A stretch of 64,000 bases of DNA from Burkholderia anthina (GCF_001547525.1 NZ_CM003768.1:3472001-3536000), one strand, 5' to 3'; shown: positions 56,029 through 64,000, counted from the stretch's first letter. Notes: generated from the letters alone by a model not told the origin. Numbers and translations: made by a program.

Positions 56029-57162
56029 ATGGATTTCAGCTTTACCGATGAGCAGCAGCAGTTCGCCGATGCGCTGCGCCGGTATCTCGGCGAGCAATAC
56101 GGCTTCGAGGCACGCCAGGCGATCGTGCGCAGCGATACCGGTGTGTCGGACGCGCAGTGGAGCGCATTCACCGAACTCGGATTGACCGCGTTGCCGGTGC
56201 CGGACGCCCAGGGCGGCTTCGGCGGCGGGCCGGTCGACATGCTGGTCGTGATGCAGGAGCTCGGCCGCGCGCTCGTGATCGAGCCGTACTGGGCCACGGC
56301 GGTCGGCGTCGAGGCGTTGCGGATCGCCGGCTCCGGCGCGGGCGACGACGCCGCGCTGCTGGAGGCGATTGCACAGGGACAAAAGCGCGTGGCGGTCGCG
56401 TTCCATGAGCCGCAGGCGCGCTACGACCTGTACGAACTCGACACGCGCGCGCGCGAGCAGGACGGCACGTACCGGCTGACCGGTATCAAGTCGGTCGTTC
56501 AGCACGGCGCCCAGGCGCACGTCTGGATCGTGCCCGCGCGTGTCGACGGCGGCGGCATCGGCCTCTTCGTCGTCGAACGCGATGCGGCCAACGCGAAGGT
56601 GGTCGACTACCGGACCATCGACGGCCAGCGCGCCGCGACGCTCACGTTCGACGACACGCCGGCCCGACTGCTGACGGGCGGGGCGCGAGACGCGGCGGCG
56701 CTCGAGCAGATTGCCGATTACGCGACCTTTCTGCTATGCGCGGAAGCGGTTGGCGCGCTCGACGAGCTGAATCGCGCGACGGTCGAATACACGAAGACGC
56801 GCGAGCAGTTCGGGGTGCCGATCGCGCGCTTTCAGGCGCTACAGCACCGGATGGTCGACATGCTGATTCATGCCGAGCAGGCGCGTTCGCTGACCTATCT
56901 CGCGGCGGTGCGCTATGCGAACGGCGATGCCGACGCGCGGCGCAAGGCCGTGTCGGCCGCGAAGGCGCGGGTCGGATCGGCCGCGCGCTTCGTCGGCCAG
57001 CAGGCGATCCAGTTGCACGGCGGCATGGGCGTGACCAACGAGGTGGCCGCCGCGCACCTGTTCAAGCGGCTGTCGATCATCGAGACGACGCTCGGCGATA
57101 CCGATCATCACCTCGCCCGCCTCGCGGCGCTGCCGGATTTCGCGCAGACCGACGTAGCATGA
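56029..57162 (+). CDS. Acyl-CoA dehydrogenase, small-subunit-like
   Basis: A 377-aa acyl-CoA dehydrogenase family protein with a weaker N-terminal domain (MDFSFTDEQQQFADALRRYL) and the C-terminal HGGMGVTNEVAAAHLFKRL. It resembles the smaller partner (PimD-like) of two-component acyl-CoA dehydrogenases. In such heteromers only one subunit may keep the catalytic glutamate, so its activity alone is uncertain. It is in an operon with the previous gene. Its end overlaps an ATG (57159) that could serve as the start of the next gene. Confidence 0.88.
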   Translation: MDFSFTDEQQQFADALRRYLGEQYGFEARQAIVRSDTGVSDAQWSAFTELGLTALPVPDAQGGFGGGPVDMLVVMQELGRALVIEPYWATAVGVEALRIAGSGAGDDAALLEAIAQGQKRVAVAFHEPQARYDLYELDTRAREQDGTYRLTGIKSVVQHGAQAHVWIVPARVDGGGIGLFVVERDAANAKVVDYRTIDGQRAATLTFDDTPARLLTGGARDAAALEQIADYATFLLCAEAVGALDELNRATVEYTKTREQFGVPIARFQALQHRMVDMLIHAEQARSLTYLAAVRYANGDADARRKAVSAAKARVGSAARFVGQQAIQLHGGMGVTNEVAAAHLFKRLSIIETTLGDTDHHLARLAALPDFAQTDVA

Positions 57163-57200
57163 CGGCGACGCGCGAGCGCGCCAGACAAGGAGACTTATCA

Positions 57201-57662
57201 GTGGGCATCAGTTACGAAGATCTGGTGGTGGGCAGTACCACCGAAGTGGGCCGCTACACGTTCGAGCCCGACGACATCAAGACGTTCGCGCAGCGCTACG
57301 ATCCGCAGCCGTTCCATGTCGACGAGGAAGCAGGGAAGGCATCGCACTTCGGCGGGCTCGTCGCGAGCGGCTGGCATACGTGTTCGGTGTTCATGAGCCT
57401 GCTGGTCCAGAAGCTGGGGCCGGACTCGACCAGCATGGGCTCGCCGGGCATCGATTCGATCCGCTGGCTGAAGCCGGTACGCGCCGGCGACACGATCACG
57501 ATGTACCAGAAGGTGCACGACAAGCGCGTGTCGGAGAGCAAGCCCGATCGCGGCATCGTGTCGACGGAATGGGTCGGCGTGAACGAAGCCGGCGAGACGG
57601 TGATCAGCGTGCACACCAAGGTGATTTTCGGGCTGCGCCATCCGGCAGGCGCGAACGCATGA
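57201..57662 (+). CDS. MaoC family dehydratase 1
   Basis: A 153-aa single-hotdog-fold MaoC protein, probably an enoyl-CoA hydratase component. The hydratase motif is YDPQPFHVDEEAGKASHFGGLVASGWHT, with the catalytic Asp and His near residues 33-38. I use a GTG start at 57201, because AAGGAGA lies seven bases upstream. An ATG at 57159 overlapping the previous stop (ATGA) would add 14 residues. The next gene overlaps its end by 4 bp. Confidence 0.87.
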   Translation: MGISYEDLVVGSTTEVGRYTFEPDDIKTFAQRYDPQPFHVDEEAGKASHFGGLVASGWHTCSVFMSLLVQKLGPDSTSMGSPGIDSIRWLKPVRAGDTITMYQKVHDKRVSESKPDRGIVSTEWVGVNEAGETVISVHTKVIFGLRHPAGANA

Positions 57663-58135
57663 ACGACGTGACCTTGCCGCTGATCGCCTCCGCGCAGGCG
57701 CTGCAGGCGCGGGTTGGCGCGGAGCCGCTCGCGAGCGGCTGGATCGAGATCGACCAGCCGCGCGTCGACGGTTTCGCCGACGCGACCGGCGATCATCAAT
57801 GGATTCACGTCGACCCCGAACGCGCGCGGCGCGAGTCGCCGTTCGGTGGGCCCATCGCGCACGGGTTCCTGACGCTGTCGCTGATTCCTGCATTGATGAC
57901 CGACGCAATGCGCTTCGAGCAGAAGATGGGCGTGAACTACGGGCTCAACCGCGTACGGTTCTTGAAGCCGGTGCCGGTCGGGGCGCGCGTGCGCGCGCTG
58001 TTCGCGGTGAAGGAAATCGCCGACGCCGCACGCGGCGGTATTCAGGTGACGTGGTCGGTATCGATGCAGATCGAGCGTCCCGACGCGCCGCTGCCGGTAT
58101 GCGCGGCGGAATTCATCACGCTGCATTACTTCTGA
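57659..58135 (+). CDS. MaoC family dehydratase 2
   Basis: A 158-aa MaoC-type (R)-hydratase fold protein, with GDHQWIHVDPERARRESPFGGPIAHGFLT as the hydratase-2 motif (Asp and His present). It overlaps the previous MaoC gene by 4 bp (ATGA). Two adjacent MaoC genes often form heterodimers, with one active and one structural subunit. Here both keep the motif residues. They would act after the dehydrogenase pair in a beta-oxidation-like sequence. Confidence 0.88.
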   Translation: MNDVTLPLIASAQALQARVGAEPLASGWIEIDQPRVDGFADATGDHQWIHVDPERARRESPFGGPIAHGFLTLSLIPALMTDAMRFEQKMGVNYGLNRVRFLKPVPVGARVRALFAVKEIADAARGGIQVTWSVSMQIERPDAPLPVCAAEFITLHYF

Positions 58136-58140
58136 AGCCC

Positions 58141-58164
58141 GCAGCGGCACGCGGATGCCGCTGC
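58141..58164. terminator. Hairpin between convergent MaoC and GST genes
   Basis: A perfect 9-bp stem, GCAGCGGCA with TGCCGCTGC, has a six-base loop. There is no U-tract on either strand, so it may be a weak bidirectional terminator. Confidence 0.4.
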
Positions 58165-58178
58165 GTCCACCCTGCGTG

Positions 58179-58871
58179 TCAGTGCTTCGCGTATTGCGTT
58201 GCGCCGAACAGCACCTCGCGTGCCTTGTCGTCCTGCAGCGCCTTGCGCATCGACGCGAGTACCTCGACGCCGCGCTGCACGGCCGGTCGCGCGGCGATCG
58301 CCTCGTGCCAGCGCTTCACGTTCGGCAACGCGTCGAGCTCGATGCCCTGGTTCCGCCACGAACGCGTCCACGGGAACGTCGCAATGTCCGCGATCGTGTA
58401 CGTGTCGCCCGCGAGATACTCGGATTCGCCGAGCCGCTTTTCCATCACGTTGTACAGGCGCTTCGCTTCGTTCGTGTAGCGGTTGACCGCGTACTCGATC
58501 TTCTCCGGCGCATACAGCCGGAAGTGGTGCGCCTGCCCGAGCATCGGGCCGACACCGCCCATCTGGAACATCAGCCACTCGAGCGTCGCATAGCGCGCGG
58601 CCGGATCGGTCGGCAGGAACTTGCCGGTCTTCTCCGCGAGGTAGATCAGGATCGCGCCCGATTCGAACAGCGAGATCGGTTGGCCGCCGGGGCCATCCGG
58701 ATCGACGATCGCGGGGATCTTGTTGTTCGGGCTGATCTTCAGGAACGCGGGCTCGAACTGGTCGCCCGCACCGATATCGACCGGATGGGCGCGATACGCG
58801 AGGCCCGTTTCCTCGAGCATGATGTGCACCTTGTGGCCGTTCGGGGTCGCCCAGCTATAGACGTCGATCAT
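58179..58871 (-). CDS. Glutathione S-transferase family protein, YfcG/YghU-like
   Basis: A 230-aa GST-fold protein with an N-terminal thioredoxin-like domain (MIDVYSWATPNGHKVHIMLEE, then the SPNNKIPAIVDPDGPGG segment) and a helical C-terminal domain (WLMFQMGGVGPMLGQAHHFRLYAPEKI). SPNNKIPAIVD and FESGAILIYLAEKTGKFLP are shared with E. coli YfcG, a disulfide-bond oxidoreductase with GSH. There is no CXXC. It is probably a Nu-class GST. The ATG at 58871 gives the standard N-terminus. Confidence 0.92.
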   Translation of the reverse strand: MIDVYSWATPNGHKVHIMLEETGLAYRAHPVDIGAGDQFEPAFLKISPNNKIPAIVDPDGPGGQPISLFESGAILIYLAEKTGKFLPTDPAARYATLEWLMFQMGGVGPMLGQAHHFRLYAPEKIEYAVNRYTNEAKRLYNVMEKRLGESEYLAGDTYTIADIATFPWTRSWRNQGIELDALPNVKRWHEAIAARPAVQRGVEVLASMRKALQDDKAREVLFGATQYAKH

Positions 58872-59091
58872 CGTCAACTCCTGTGTGGCATGCGCGAAAA
58901 CGGCGCCGGCGGCGCCGCGACAGGCGGTCATTAGAGCATGGATCGACGCGGGCTGCTGGCGGCGGAAACGCCCGTGCCGGCGGGCATGCGCGGCCGGGCC
59001 CGCGAGCGTCGTCGGCGGTGCTCGCGGCGTCGACGTGCCGCACCGGATGGACGCGGTGGCGTGGCGTCGGTTCGAAGGCCGACGCGGTGGA

Positions 59092-59883
59092 TCAGCGCTT
59101 GTAGCGCGGTTGGCGCTTCTCGAGAAAGGCGCTGATGCCTTCGAGCCCGTCCGCATGATGCAGCGACGCGACGAAATGATCGCGCTCGGTGCCGAGGTGC
59201 GCGTCCAGCGGTTGGGCGGTCGCGTCGTCGAGCAGCGACTTGATGCGCGTGAGCGCGTTCGGCGAGATGCCGGCGAGCGTGTCGGCCCACGCCAGTGCGT
59301 CGCTCAGCGCCGTGCCAGGCGCGGCGAGCCGATTGACGACGCCCAGCGCATGCAGGCGTTCCGCGGCGACCGGTTTGCCTTCGAACAGGATCTCGGCGGC
59401 GGTCGCACGCGGCAACGCGCGGGCGAGAAACCACGAGCCGCCGCCGTCGGGTGTCAGGCCGACGCGTGCATACGACATCACGAATTTCGCGTCGTGTGCG
59501 GCAACGATCAGGTCGCACGCGAGCGCGAGCGAGAAGCCGGCGCCGGCCGCGGCGCCTTCGACGGCCGCGATCACCGGCTTCGTCGACGCGCGGATCGCCG
59601 TGACCCATGCCGCGAGCTGATCGATGCTGTCGGCCTGGAAGGACGGATCCTTCGAGCGATTCTCGAGCAACCGGTTCAGGTTGCCGCCTGCGCAGAAGAA
59701 GCGATCGGCACCCGTCAGCACGACGGCGCGAATCGCCGGATCGCGCTCGGCGGTGGCGAGCGCTTCGATGCCGGCCGCATACATGTCGGGATGCAGTGCG
59801 TTGCGCGCACCGGGATTGGACAGCGTGAGGACGAGCGTCGATTCGCTCTCGGGCGGGCGCGAGGCCAGCAGTTCAGCACTCAT
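59092..59883 (-). CDS. Enoyl-CoA hydratase/isomerase (crotonase) family protein
   Basis: A 263-aa crotonase. The oxyanion-hole motifs are RFFCAGGNLNRL and AAVEGAAAGAGFSLALACDLIVA. In the catalytic stretch SYARVGLTPDGGGSWFLARAL, the positions that are glutamates in typical hydratases appear as non-acidic residues, with an Asp in TPDGG. This resembles isomerase-type members such as PaaG. I therefore expect isomerase or other activity rather than plain hydration. It lies 220 bp upstream of the GST gene end on the same strand, with no clear operon. Confidence 0.87.
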   Translation of the reverse strand: MSAELLASRPPESESTLVLTLSNPGARNALHPDMYAAGIEALATAERDPAIRAVVLTGADRFFCAGGNLNRLLENRSKDPSFQADSIDQLAAWVTAIRASTKPVIAAVEGAAAGAGFSLALACDLIVAAHDAKFVMSYARVGLTPDGGGSWFLARALPRATAAEILFEGKPVAAERLHALGVVNRLAAPGTALSDALAWADTLAGISPNALTRIKSLLDDATAQPLDAHLGTERDHFVASLHHADGLEGISAFLEKRQPRYKR

Positions 59884-60082
59884 GCGAGCGTGTCTCCATC
59901 GGGTGGCGCGGCGACGCCGAGTGTATCCCGCGAACAGCGAGGGCTGTCGCCGAAGCGGATGTAATGTTGTCGTGGCGGACGAAAAACTTGCTTTAGACTA
60001 GCACGAACGTGCTTTTCGGCGCGATGAATCTCGAGGCGGCCGGCGTCGATGCGGCCGTGCTCCAGCAACGAAGGAGACTCCG

Positions 60083-60739
60083 ATGCTACAGCTGTGCGGT
60101 ATTCCGTTGTCCAACTACTACAACAAGGTGAAGTTCGTCCTGCTCGAGCACGATATACCGTTCGAGGAGTCGGTGTGCGCTTTGCCGGTCAGCGATCCGG
60201 TGCAGCTCGCCGATTCGCCGCTCGGCAAGATTCCGTTCCTGAAGACCGAAGAGGGTGCGCTGTTCGAGTCCCAGGTGATCATCGAATACCTGGCGGCGCG
60301 CTATCCCGAGAAAGGCATTTTGCCCGCGAGCCCGTTCGCGGCGGCGAAGGTGCGCGAACTGGTCGAGACGCTCGAGCTGTATCTCGAATGGGTGGCGCGC
60401 GAGGTGTACACGGAAGCGTTTTTCGGCGGCAAGGTCAGCGACGGGATGAAGGCGCACGTCGAGAAGCGCCTGCCGCGCGCGATCGATGCGTTCAAGCAGA
60501 TGACGCGGTTTTCGCCGTATGTGCTCGGCGAGTCGTTCGGCCTCGCGGACATTGCCGCGTGGGTTCATCTGCCGGTGATCGGGATGGCGACGAAGGCCAT
60601 ATTCGGCCGCGACTTCCTGCTCGATGCAGGCATCGACTGGAAGGCGCACGCCAAAACGGTGAGTGAACGCCCTGCCGCGCAGCGCGTGGCAGCCGAGCGC
60701 AAGGCGTATGTCGAAGCGGCGAACGTCGCGCGTTCGTAA
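60083..60739 (+). CDS. Glutathione S-transferase
   Basis: A 218-aa GST. The N-terminal domain starts MLQLCGIPLSNYYNKVKFVLLEHDIPFEES, with the conserved Pro of LGKIPFLKTEEGALFESQVI(IE)YLAARYPEKG (landmarks GKIPFLKTEEG and ESQVIIEYL). The C-terminal helical domain has ELVETLELYLEWVARE and GESFGLADIAAWVHLP. GAAGGAGAC precedes the ATG. A small hairpin, AGCAC-GAAC-GTGCT (60000-60013), lies in the upstream region. Divergent from the crotonase gene. Confidence 0.92.
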   Translation: MLQLCGIPLSNYYNKVKFVLLEHDIPFEESVCALPVSDPVQLADSPLGKIPFLKTEEGALFESQVIIEYLAARYPEKGILPASPFAAAKVRELVETLELYLEWVAREVYTEAFFGGKVSDGMKAHVEKRLPRAIDAFKQMTRFSPYVLGESFGLADIAAWVHLPVIGMATKAIFGRDFLLDAGIDWKAHAKTVSERPAAQRVAAERKAYVEAANVARS

Positions 60740-60753
60740 CCGCGTTTCCCGAA

Positions 60754-60772
60754 GGGCGGCGTGCGGCCGCCC
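60754..60772. terminator. GC hairpin between convergent GST and aminotransferase genes
   Basis: A stem of seven pairs, GGGCGGC with GCCGCCC (60754-60760 and 60766-60772), with a five-base loop. No U-tract; a weak bidirectional terminator at best. Confidence 0.3.
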
Positions 60773-60783
60773 CCGTGCGGGTC

Positions 60784-61956
60784 TTACAGGCGGGCGAGCC
60801 GCTCGAGCGCGGATGCGAGCGTGCTTTCCCGCTTCGCGAAGCAGAAGCGCACGACGCCCGATTCGTGCGGCTCGTGATAGAACGCCGACACCGGAATGGC
60901 GGCCACGCCGATCTCCGACGTGAGCCACGTCGAGAATTCCGCTTCGGGCAGGTCGCTGATCGCCGAGTAATCGACGCACTGGAAGTACGTGCCCGTGCAC
61001 GGCAGCAGCTTGAAGCGCGTGCGCTCGAGGCCGGCCCGGAAGAAGTCGCGCTTTTGCTGATAGAAGCCGGCGAGCGACAGGTACGGCGTCGGGTCGCGCA
61101 GGTAGTCGGCGAGCCCGATCTGCATCGGCGTGTTCACCGTGAATACGTTGAACTGGTGGACCTTGCGGAATTCAGCGGTCAGCGCGGCAGGCGCCGCGAC
61201 GTAACCGACCTTCCAGCCGGTCACGTGATAGGTCTTGCCGAAGCTCGACACGATGAAGCTGCGTGCGGCGAGTTCCGGATAGCGCGCGACGCTCTCGTGG
61301 CGCGCGCCGTCGTAGACCATGTGTTCGTAGACCTCGTCGGACAGGATCAGCACGTTGGTGCCGCGCACGATGTCCTCGAGCTTGCGCATGTCCGCCTCGC
61401 GCCACACGGTGCCCGTCGGGTTGTGCGGCGTGTTGATCAGGATCATCCGCGTTTTCGGCGTGATCGCGGCCGCGAGACGGTCGAACGGGATCGCGTAGTC
61501 GGGCGCCTCCAGCGTGACGAACACGGGCTTGCCGCCGGCGAGCTCGATCGACGGCAGGTAGCTGTCGTAGGTCGGCTCGACGACGATCACTTCGTCGCCC
61601 GGATGCACCGCGCACAGGATCGCCGTCAGCAGCGCCTGCGTCGCGCCGGCCGTCACGGTGATTTCGGCGGCCGAATCGTAGCGCCGGCCGTACACCCGCG
61701 CGATCTTGTCGGCGATCGCGTCGCGCAGCGGCGCGACGCCGGCCATCGGCGGGTACTGGTTGTGCCCGTTGCGCATCGCGGCGGCCACCGCATCGAGGAT
61801 GCGCGGATCGCAATCGAAATCCGGGAAACCCTGGCCGAGGTTCACCGCCCCTTTTTCGGCGGCAAGCGCGCTCATCACCGTGAAGATCGTCGTGCCGACG
61901 TTCGGCAGGCGCGAGGGGAAAACGGGTGTCGTTGGCATATCTGAAGGAGCGTTCAT
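60784..61956 (-). CDS. Pyridoxal-phosphate aminotransferase, methionine aminotransferase (YbdL)-like
   Basis: A 390-aa fold-type I aminotransferase. The start MNAPSDMPTTPVFPSRLPNVGTTIF and QGFPDFDCDPRI identify the YbdL/kynurenine-aminotransferase branch. NTPHNPTGTVW is the substrate/PLP contact and SSFGKTYHVTGWKVGY contains the Schiff-base lysine. It is probably a methionine aminotransferase, but other aromatic or sulfur amino acids are possible. An alternative start six codons later (MPTTPVF, 61938) is possible; no strong ribosome site supports either. Confidence 0.9.
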   Translation of the reverse strand: MNAPSDMPTTPVFPSRLPNVGTTIFTVMSALAAEKGAVNLGQGFPDFDCDPRILDAVAAAMRNGHNQYPPMAGVAPLRDAIADKIARVYGRRYDSAAEITVTAGATQALLTAILCAVHPGDEVIVVEPTYDSYLPSIELAGGKPVFVTLEAPDYAIPFDRLAAAITPKTRMILINTPHNPTGTVWREADMRKLEDIVRGTNVLILSDEVYEHMVYDGARHESVARYPELAARSFIVSSFGKTYHVTGWKVGYVAAPAALTAEFRKVHQFNVFTVNTPMQIGLADYLRDPTPYLSLAGFYQQKRDFFRAGLERTRFKLLPCTGTYFQCVDYSAISDLPEAEFSTWLTSEIGVAAIPVSAFYHEPHESGVVRFCFAKRESTLASALERLARL

Positions 61957-61984
61957 CGATACGGTCGGAATCGGGTGAGGTGCG

Positions 61985-62482
61985 TCAGGCCGGCGTCGCC
62001 GTGACGGGCGGCGCGGCGTCGAGTGCGCAGGCTTGCGCAAATGGCGCGGGTTGCGCAATCCGGAAACCGAAGTCGCGGGCGGTGCGCTTCGCGAGCTTCA
62101 GCAGCGCGCGGTCTTTCGACACGAGCCAATCGGCGTGCGCGGCGCGCGCGAGTTCGAGAAACTTCTGGTCGTCGCGGTCCTTGCACTTCGGCAGCGGCGG
62201 CGCGCCGGCGTCGACGGGCGGCGGTTCGACGAGGCTCGCGAGCCGGGCGACGGTCGCGAGCGCGGCCGCCTTGTCGATCGCGCGCGACTGGAACTGCGGA
62301 TAGTCGAGCACGTATTCGAGTTCGGTCAGGCAGCGGCCGTCGATCACGGCGGCCAGCGTGCCGTGCTCCAGCGCGGCGCGGATCGGGCGCGTGGCGGGGT
62401 CGTCGAATACGAGGATGTCGATCCAGACGTTCGAATCGAGCACGACGCGGCATGCGGCATGCGGGGCGAGAGAGCGGGTCAT
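61985..62482 (-). CDS. PIN domain protein, toxin-like
   Basis: A 165-aa PIN-domain protein. Acidic residues expected for a ribonuclease active site are visible: Asp16 in VVLDSNVWID, Glu54 in CLTELEYVLDYP, and Asp102/Asp104-105 and Asp124 in CKDRDDQKFLELA and SKDRALL. It resembles the VapC-like toxins of the putative-toxin PIN family. No antitoxin-like small gene is adjacent on either side. The start at 62482 overlaps the yaaA upstream region. Confidence 0.85.
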   Translation of the reverse strand: MTRSLAPHAACRVVLDSNVWIDILVFDDPATRPIRAALEHGTLAAVIDGRCLTELEYVLDYPQFQSRAIDKAAALATVARLASLVEPPPVDAGAPPLPKCKDRDDQKFLELARAAHADWLVSKDRALLKLAKRTARDFGFRIAQPAPFAQACALDAAPPVTATPA

Positions 62483-62539
62483 TCGTTACAATCGGTGGTT
62501 TTCGTCTGACCGCAAGGCACGGCGTGCCAGCGAGCCTCT

Positions 62540-63322
62540 ATGATAATCGTTCTCTCTCCCGCCAAATCCCTCGACTACGACACGCCCGCACACGTCCAGT
62601 CTTACACGAAGCCTGCATTCGTCGACGACGCGTCGGAGTTGATCGACGGCCTGCGCAAGCTGTCGCCGCAGGACATCGCGACGCTGATGGATATTTCCGA
62701 TCCGCTCGCGCGCCTGAATTTCCAGCGCTACGCCGACTGGTCGCCGACCTTCACGCCGGCCAACGCGAAGCAGGCGGTCCTGGCGTTCAACGGCGACGTC
62801 TACGAGGGTTTCGACGCGAAATCGCTGTCGTCCGCCGATCTCGACTATGCGCAGCATCACGTGCGCGTGCTGTCGGGCCTGTACGGGCTGCTGCGTCCGC
62901 TCGACCTGCTGCAGCCGTACCGGCTCGAGATGGGCACGCGGTTCGCGAACGCGCGCGGCAAGGATCTGTATGCGTTCTGGGGCGATCGCATCACGCGGGC
63001 GCTGAACGAGCAACTCGAGACGCGCAGCGGCGCGGCGCGCGTGCTCGTCAACTGCGCGTCGACCGAATACTTCAAGTCGGTCAAGCCGAAGCTGCTGGCC
63101 GCACCGGTCATCACGCCGGTATTCGAGGACTGGAAGGGCGGCCGCTACAAGATCATCAGTTTTCATGCGAAACGCGCGCGCGGCCTGATGGCGCGGTTTG
63201 TCGTCGAAAACCGTATCGCCGACCCGAAGGCGCTGAAGGAATTCGCCACCGAAGGCTATGCGTTCGATGCGGCTGCGTCGAACGATTCGACTTACGTATA
63301 TCGCCGGCGCATCGGCGAGTGA
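62540..63322 (+). CDS. yaaA: YaaA peroxide-stress protein (DUF328)
   Basis: A 260-aa YaaA family protein, which limits iron-driven oxidative damage in E. coli. Landmarks: [16 protein letters not shown] at the N-terminus, [15 protein letters not shown] in the middle, [24 protein letters not shown] with the conserved [10 protein letters not shown], and the C-terminal [24 protein letters not shown]. The length matches the family. TACAAT (62487) upstream is a possible -10. Confidence 0.95.
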   Translation: MIIVLSPAKSLDYDTPAHVQSYTKPAFVDDASELIDGLRKLSPQDIATLMDISDPLARLNFQRYADWSPTFTPANAKQAVLAFNGDVYEGFDAKSLSSADLDYAQHHVRVLSGLYGLLRPLDLLQPYRLEMGTRFANARGKDLYAFWGDRITRALNEQLETRSGAARVLVNCASTEYFKSVKPKLLAAPVITPVFEDWKGGRYKIISFHAKRARGLMARFVVENRIADPKALKEFATEGYAFDAAASNDSTYVYRRRIGE

Positions 63323-63390
63323 CCCTGCCGGCCGTTCGCGAGACGGTCGGCGCATGCTTGAGGCCGGACGGGCGGTACACCGCCTGCTTC

Positions 63391-63491
63391 GGTCGACAGC
63401 CTCGCATGGGGCTGGCGTAAGCGCTGAAGCGTTAACGCCGGTCGACAGCTTTGCATGGGACTGGCGTAAGCGCTAAAGCGCTAACGCCAGT
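63391..63491 (+). repeat. Two hairpin repeats like the 54.4-kb array, before the M14 gene
   Basis: Two units with a 49-bp period (63391 and 63440) each end in a hairpin with the same core as the 54-kb array: GGCGT-AAGCGCTGAAGCGTT-AACGCC, and ACTGGCGT-AAGCGCTAAAGCGCTA-ACGCCAGT (63460-63491). A TCGACA and the ribosome site AGGAG follow, as at 54.8 kb. The arms differ from those at 54.8 kb but still pair. Confidence 0.8.
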
Positions 63492-63508
63492 CGACACAGG
63501 AGAGAAAG

Positions 63509-64000
63509 ATGGCACTTTCGATCACCAGTAATTTCGACGCAGGCGCAATCGACGTCGTGTCGTGCGACCGCCCCGACGCAATCCGGCTGCGCGTGCGCGG
63601 CGACAATCGTTCGGAATTCGCGCAATGGTTCTACTACCGCTTGACGGGCGCGCGCGGCGAGCGATGCGTGATGACGTTCGAGAACGCAGCCGAATGCGCG
63701 TATCCGTCGGGCTGGCGCAACTACCACGCGGTGGCGAGCTATGACCGCGTCGACTGGTTCCGCGTGCCGACGACGTTCGACGGCAAGACGATGACCATCG
63801 ACCATACGCCGGAGTTCGACAGCATCTACTACGCGTATTTCGAACCGTACTCGGAAGAGCGTCACGCGGCGTTTCTCGGCGCGGTCCAGCAGTTGCCTCA
63901 GGCGAGCGTCGTCGAACTCGGCCGCACGGTCGAAGGCCGTCCGATGTCGCTGCTGACGCTCGGCACGCCCGAGCTCGACGGCGCGCCGAAGAAGAAGGTG
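63509..64000 (+). CDS. M14 family metallocarboxypeptidase, N-terminal part (cut by window end)
   Basis: The first 164 codons of an M14-type carboxypeptidase, running past the window. The visible part is the non-catalytic N-terminal domain (VSCDRPDAIRLRVRGDNRSEFAQWFYYRLTGARGE, FEPYSEERHAAFLGAVQQLPQA) seen in cytosolic carboxypeptidases, and the start of the catalytic domain (LGRTVEGRPMSLLTLGTPELDG). Zinc ligands would lie beyond the window. CAGGAGAG precedes the ATG. Its leader is the repeated hairpin element. Confidence 0.85.
   Translation, partial: MALSITSNFDAGAIDVVSCDRPDAIRLRVRGDNRSEFAQWFYYRLTGARGERCVMTFENAAECAYPSGWRNYHAVASYDRVDWFRVPTTFDGKTMTIDHTPEFDSIYYAYFEPYSEERHAAFLGAVQQLPQASVVELGRTVEGRPMSLLTLGTPELDGAPKKKV

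Noticed and set aside
56736-57158. Long upstream extension of the first MaoC gene
   Set aside because: It runs in a second frame through the acyl-CoA dehydrogenase and is Arg-rich. GTG 57201 or ATG 57159 is the real start.

Overview
The window reads as a piece of a Burkholderia chromosome, most likely the main chromosome of a Burkholderia cepacia complex species. This rests on very high G+C (about two thirds, judged by eye), strong GC bias at third codon positions that creates long spurious antisense frames, beta-proteobacterial protein families (DUF2818, DUF1178, DUF3106, DUF3619), the order tpiA-secG-tRNA-Leu-nuoA..N, and the order ilvB-ilvN-ilvC-psd-pssA-leuA. It is mostly core genome. I see no insertion sequence, prophage, integrase or CRISPR array.

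Layout. 1-4.5 kb: 3' part of the kdp potassium-ATPase operon (end of kdpB, kdpC) and its sensor-regulator pair kdpD/kdpE. 4.6-10.8 kb: a small DUF333 protein, a guanidinium exporter under a guanidine-II riboswitch, a DUF4126 membrane protein coupled to a large FtsX-type permease, a truncated haemoglobin, an AlaX-type editing protein and a DUF924 protein. 10.8-20.3 kb, minus strand: a family-39 glycosyltransferase, an SDR, a LOG protein with a TetR regulator, a three-gene lipid cluster (PlcP/LpxH-like phosphoesterase, GT4 glycosyltransferase, diacylglycerol kinase) behind a candidate Pho box, and a sigma factor/DUF3619/DUF3106/RDD operon. 20.6-27.6 kb: branched-chain amino-acid genes (ilvBNC, leuA) with phosphatidylethanolamine synthesis genes (psd, pssA) between them. 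A leucine-rich leader peptide precedes leuA. 27.7-32.3 kb: SulP transporter plus beta-carbonic anhydrase, a lipoprotein and an ABC substrate-binding protein. 32.4-37.8 kb: rpsO, pnp, a quinone oxidoreductase, tpiA, secG and tRNA-Leu(GAG). 37.9-52.9 kb: the complete 14-gene complex I operon, followed by DUF2818, a Nudix hydrolase and DUF1178. 54.4-58.1 kb: an array of 92-bp repeats, then a catabolic operon of two acyl-CoA dehydrogenases and two MaoC hydratases. 58.2-64 kb: two GST-family proteins, a crotonase, an aminotransferase, a PIN-domain protein, yaaA, a second copy of the hairpin element and the 5' part of an M14 carboxypeptidase.

The most interesting signals are regulatory. They are (i) a near-leaderless leucine-rich peptide followed by a hairpin before leuA, which looks like an attenuator; (ii) a hairpin family with an invariant core and covarying arms, found immediately upstream of the ribosome-binding sites of two unrelated genes (54.4-54.8 kb and 63.4-63.5 kb); (iii) a Pho-box-like site before a possible phosphate-starvation lipid-remodelling operon; and (iv) a sigma factor translationally coupled to a small one-pass membrane protein that could be its anti-sigma factor.
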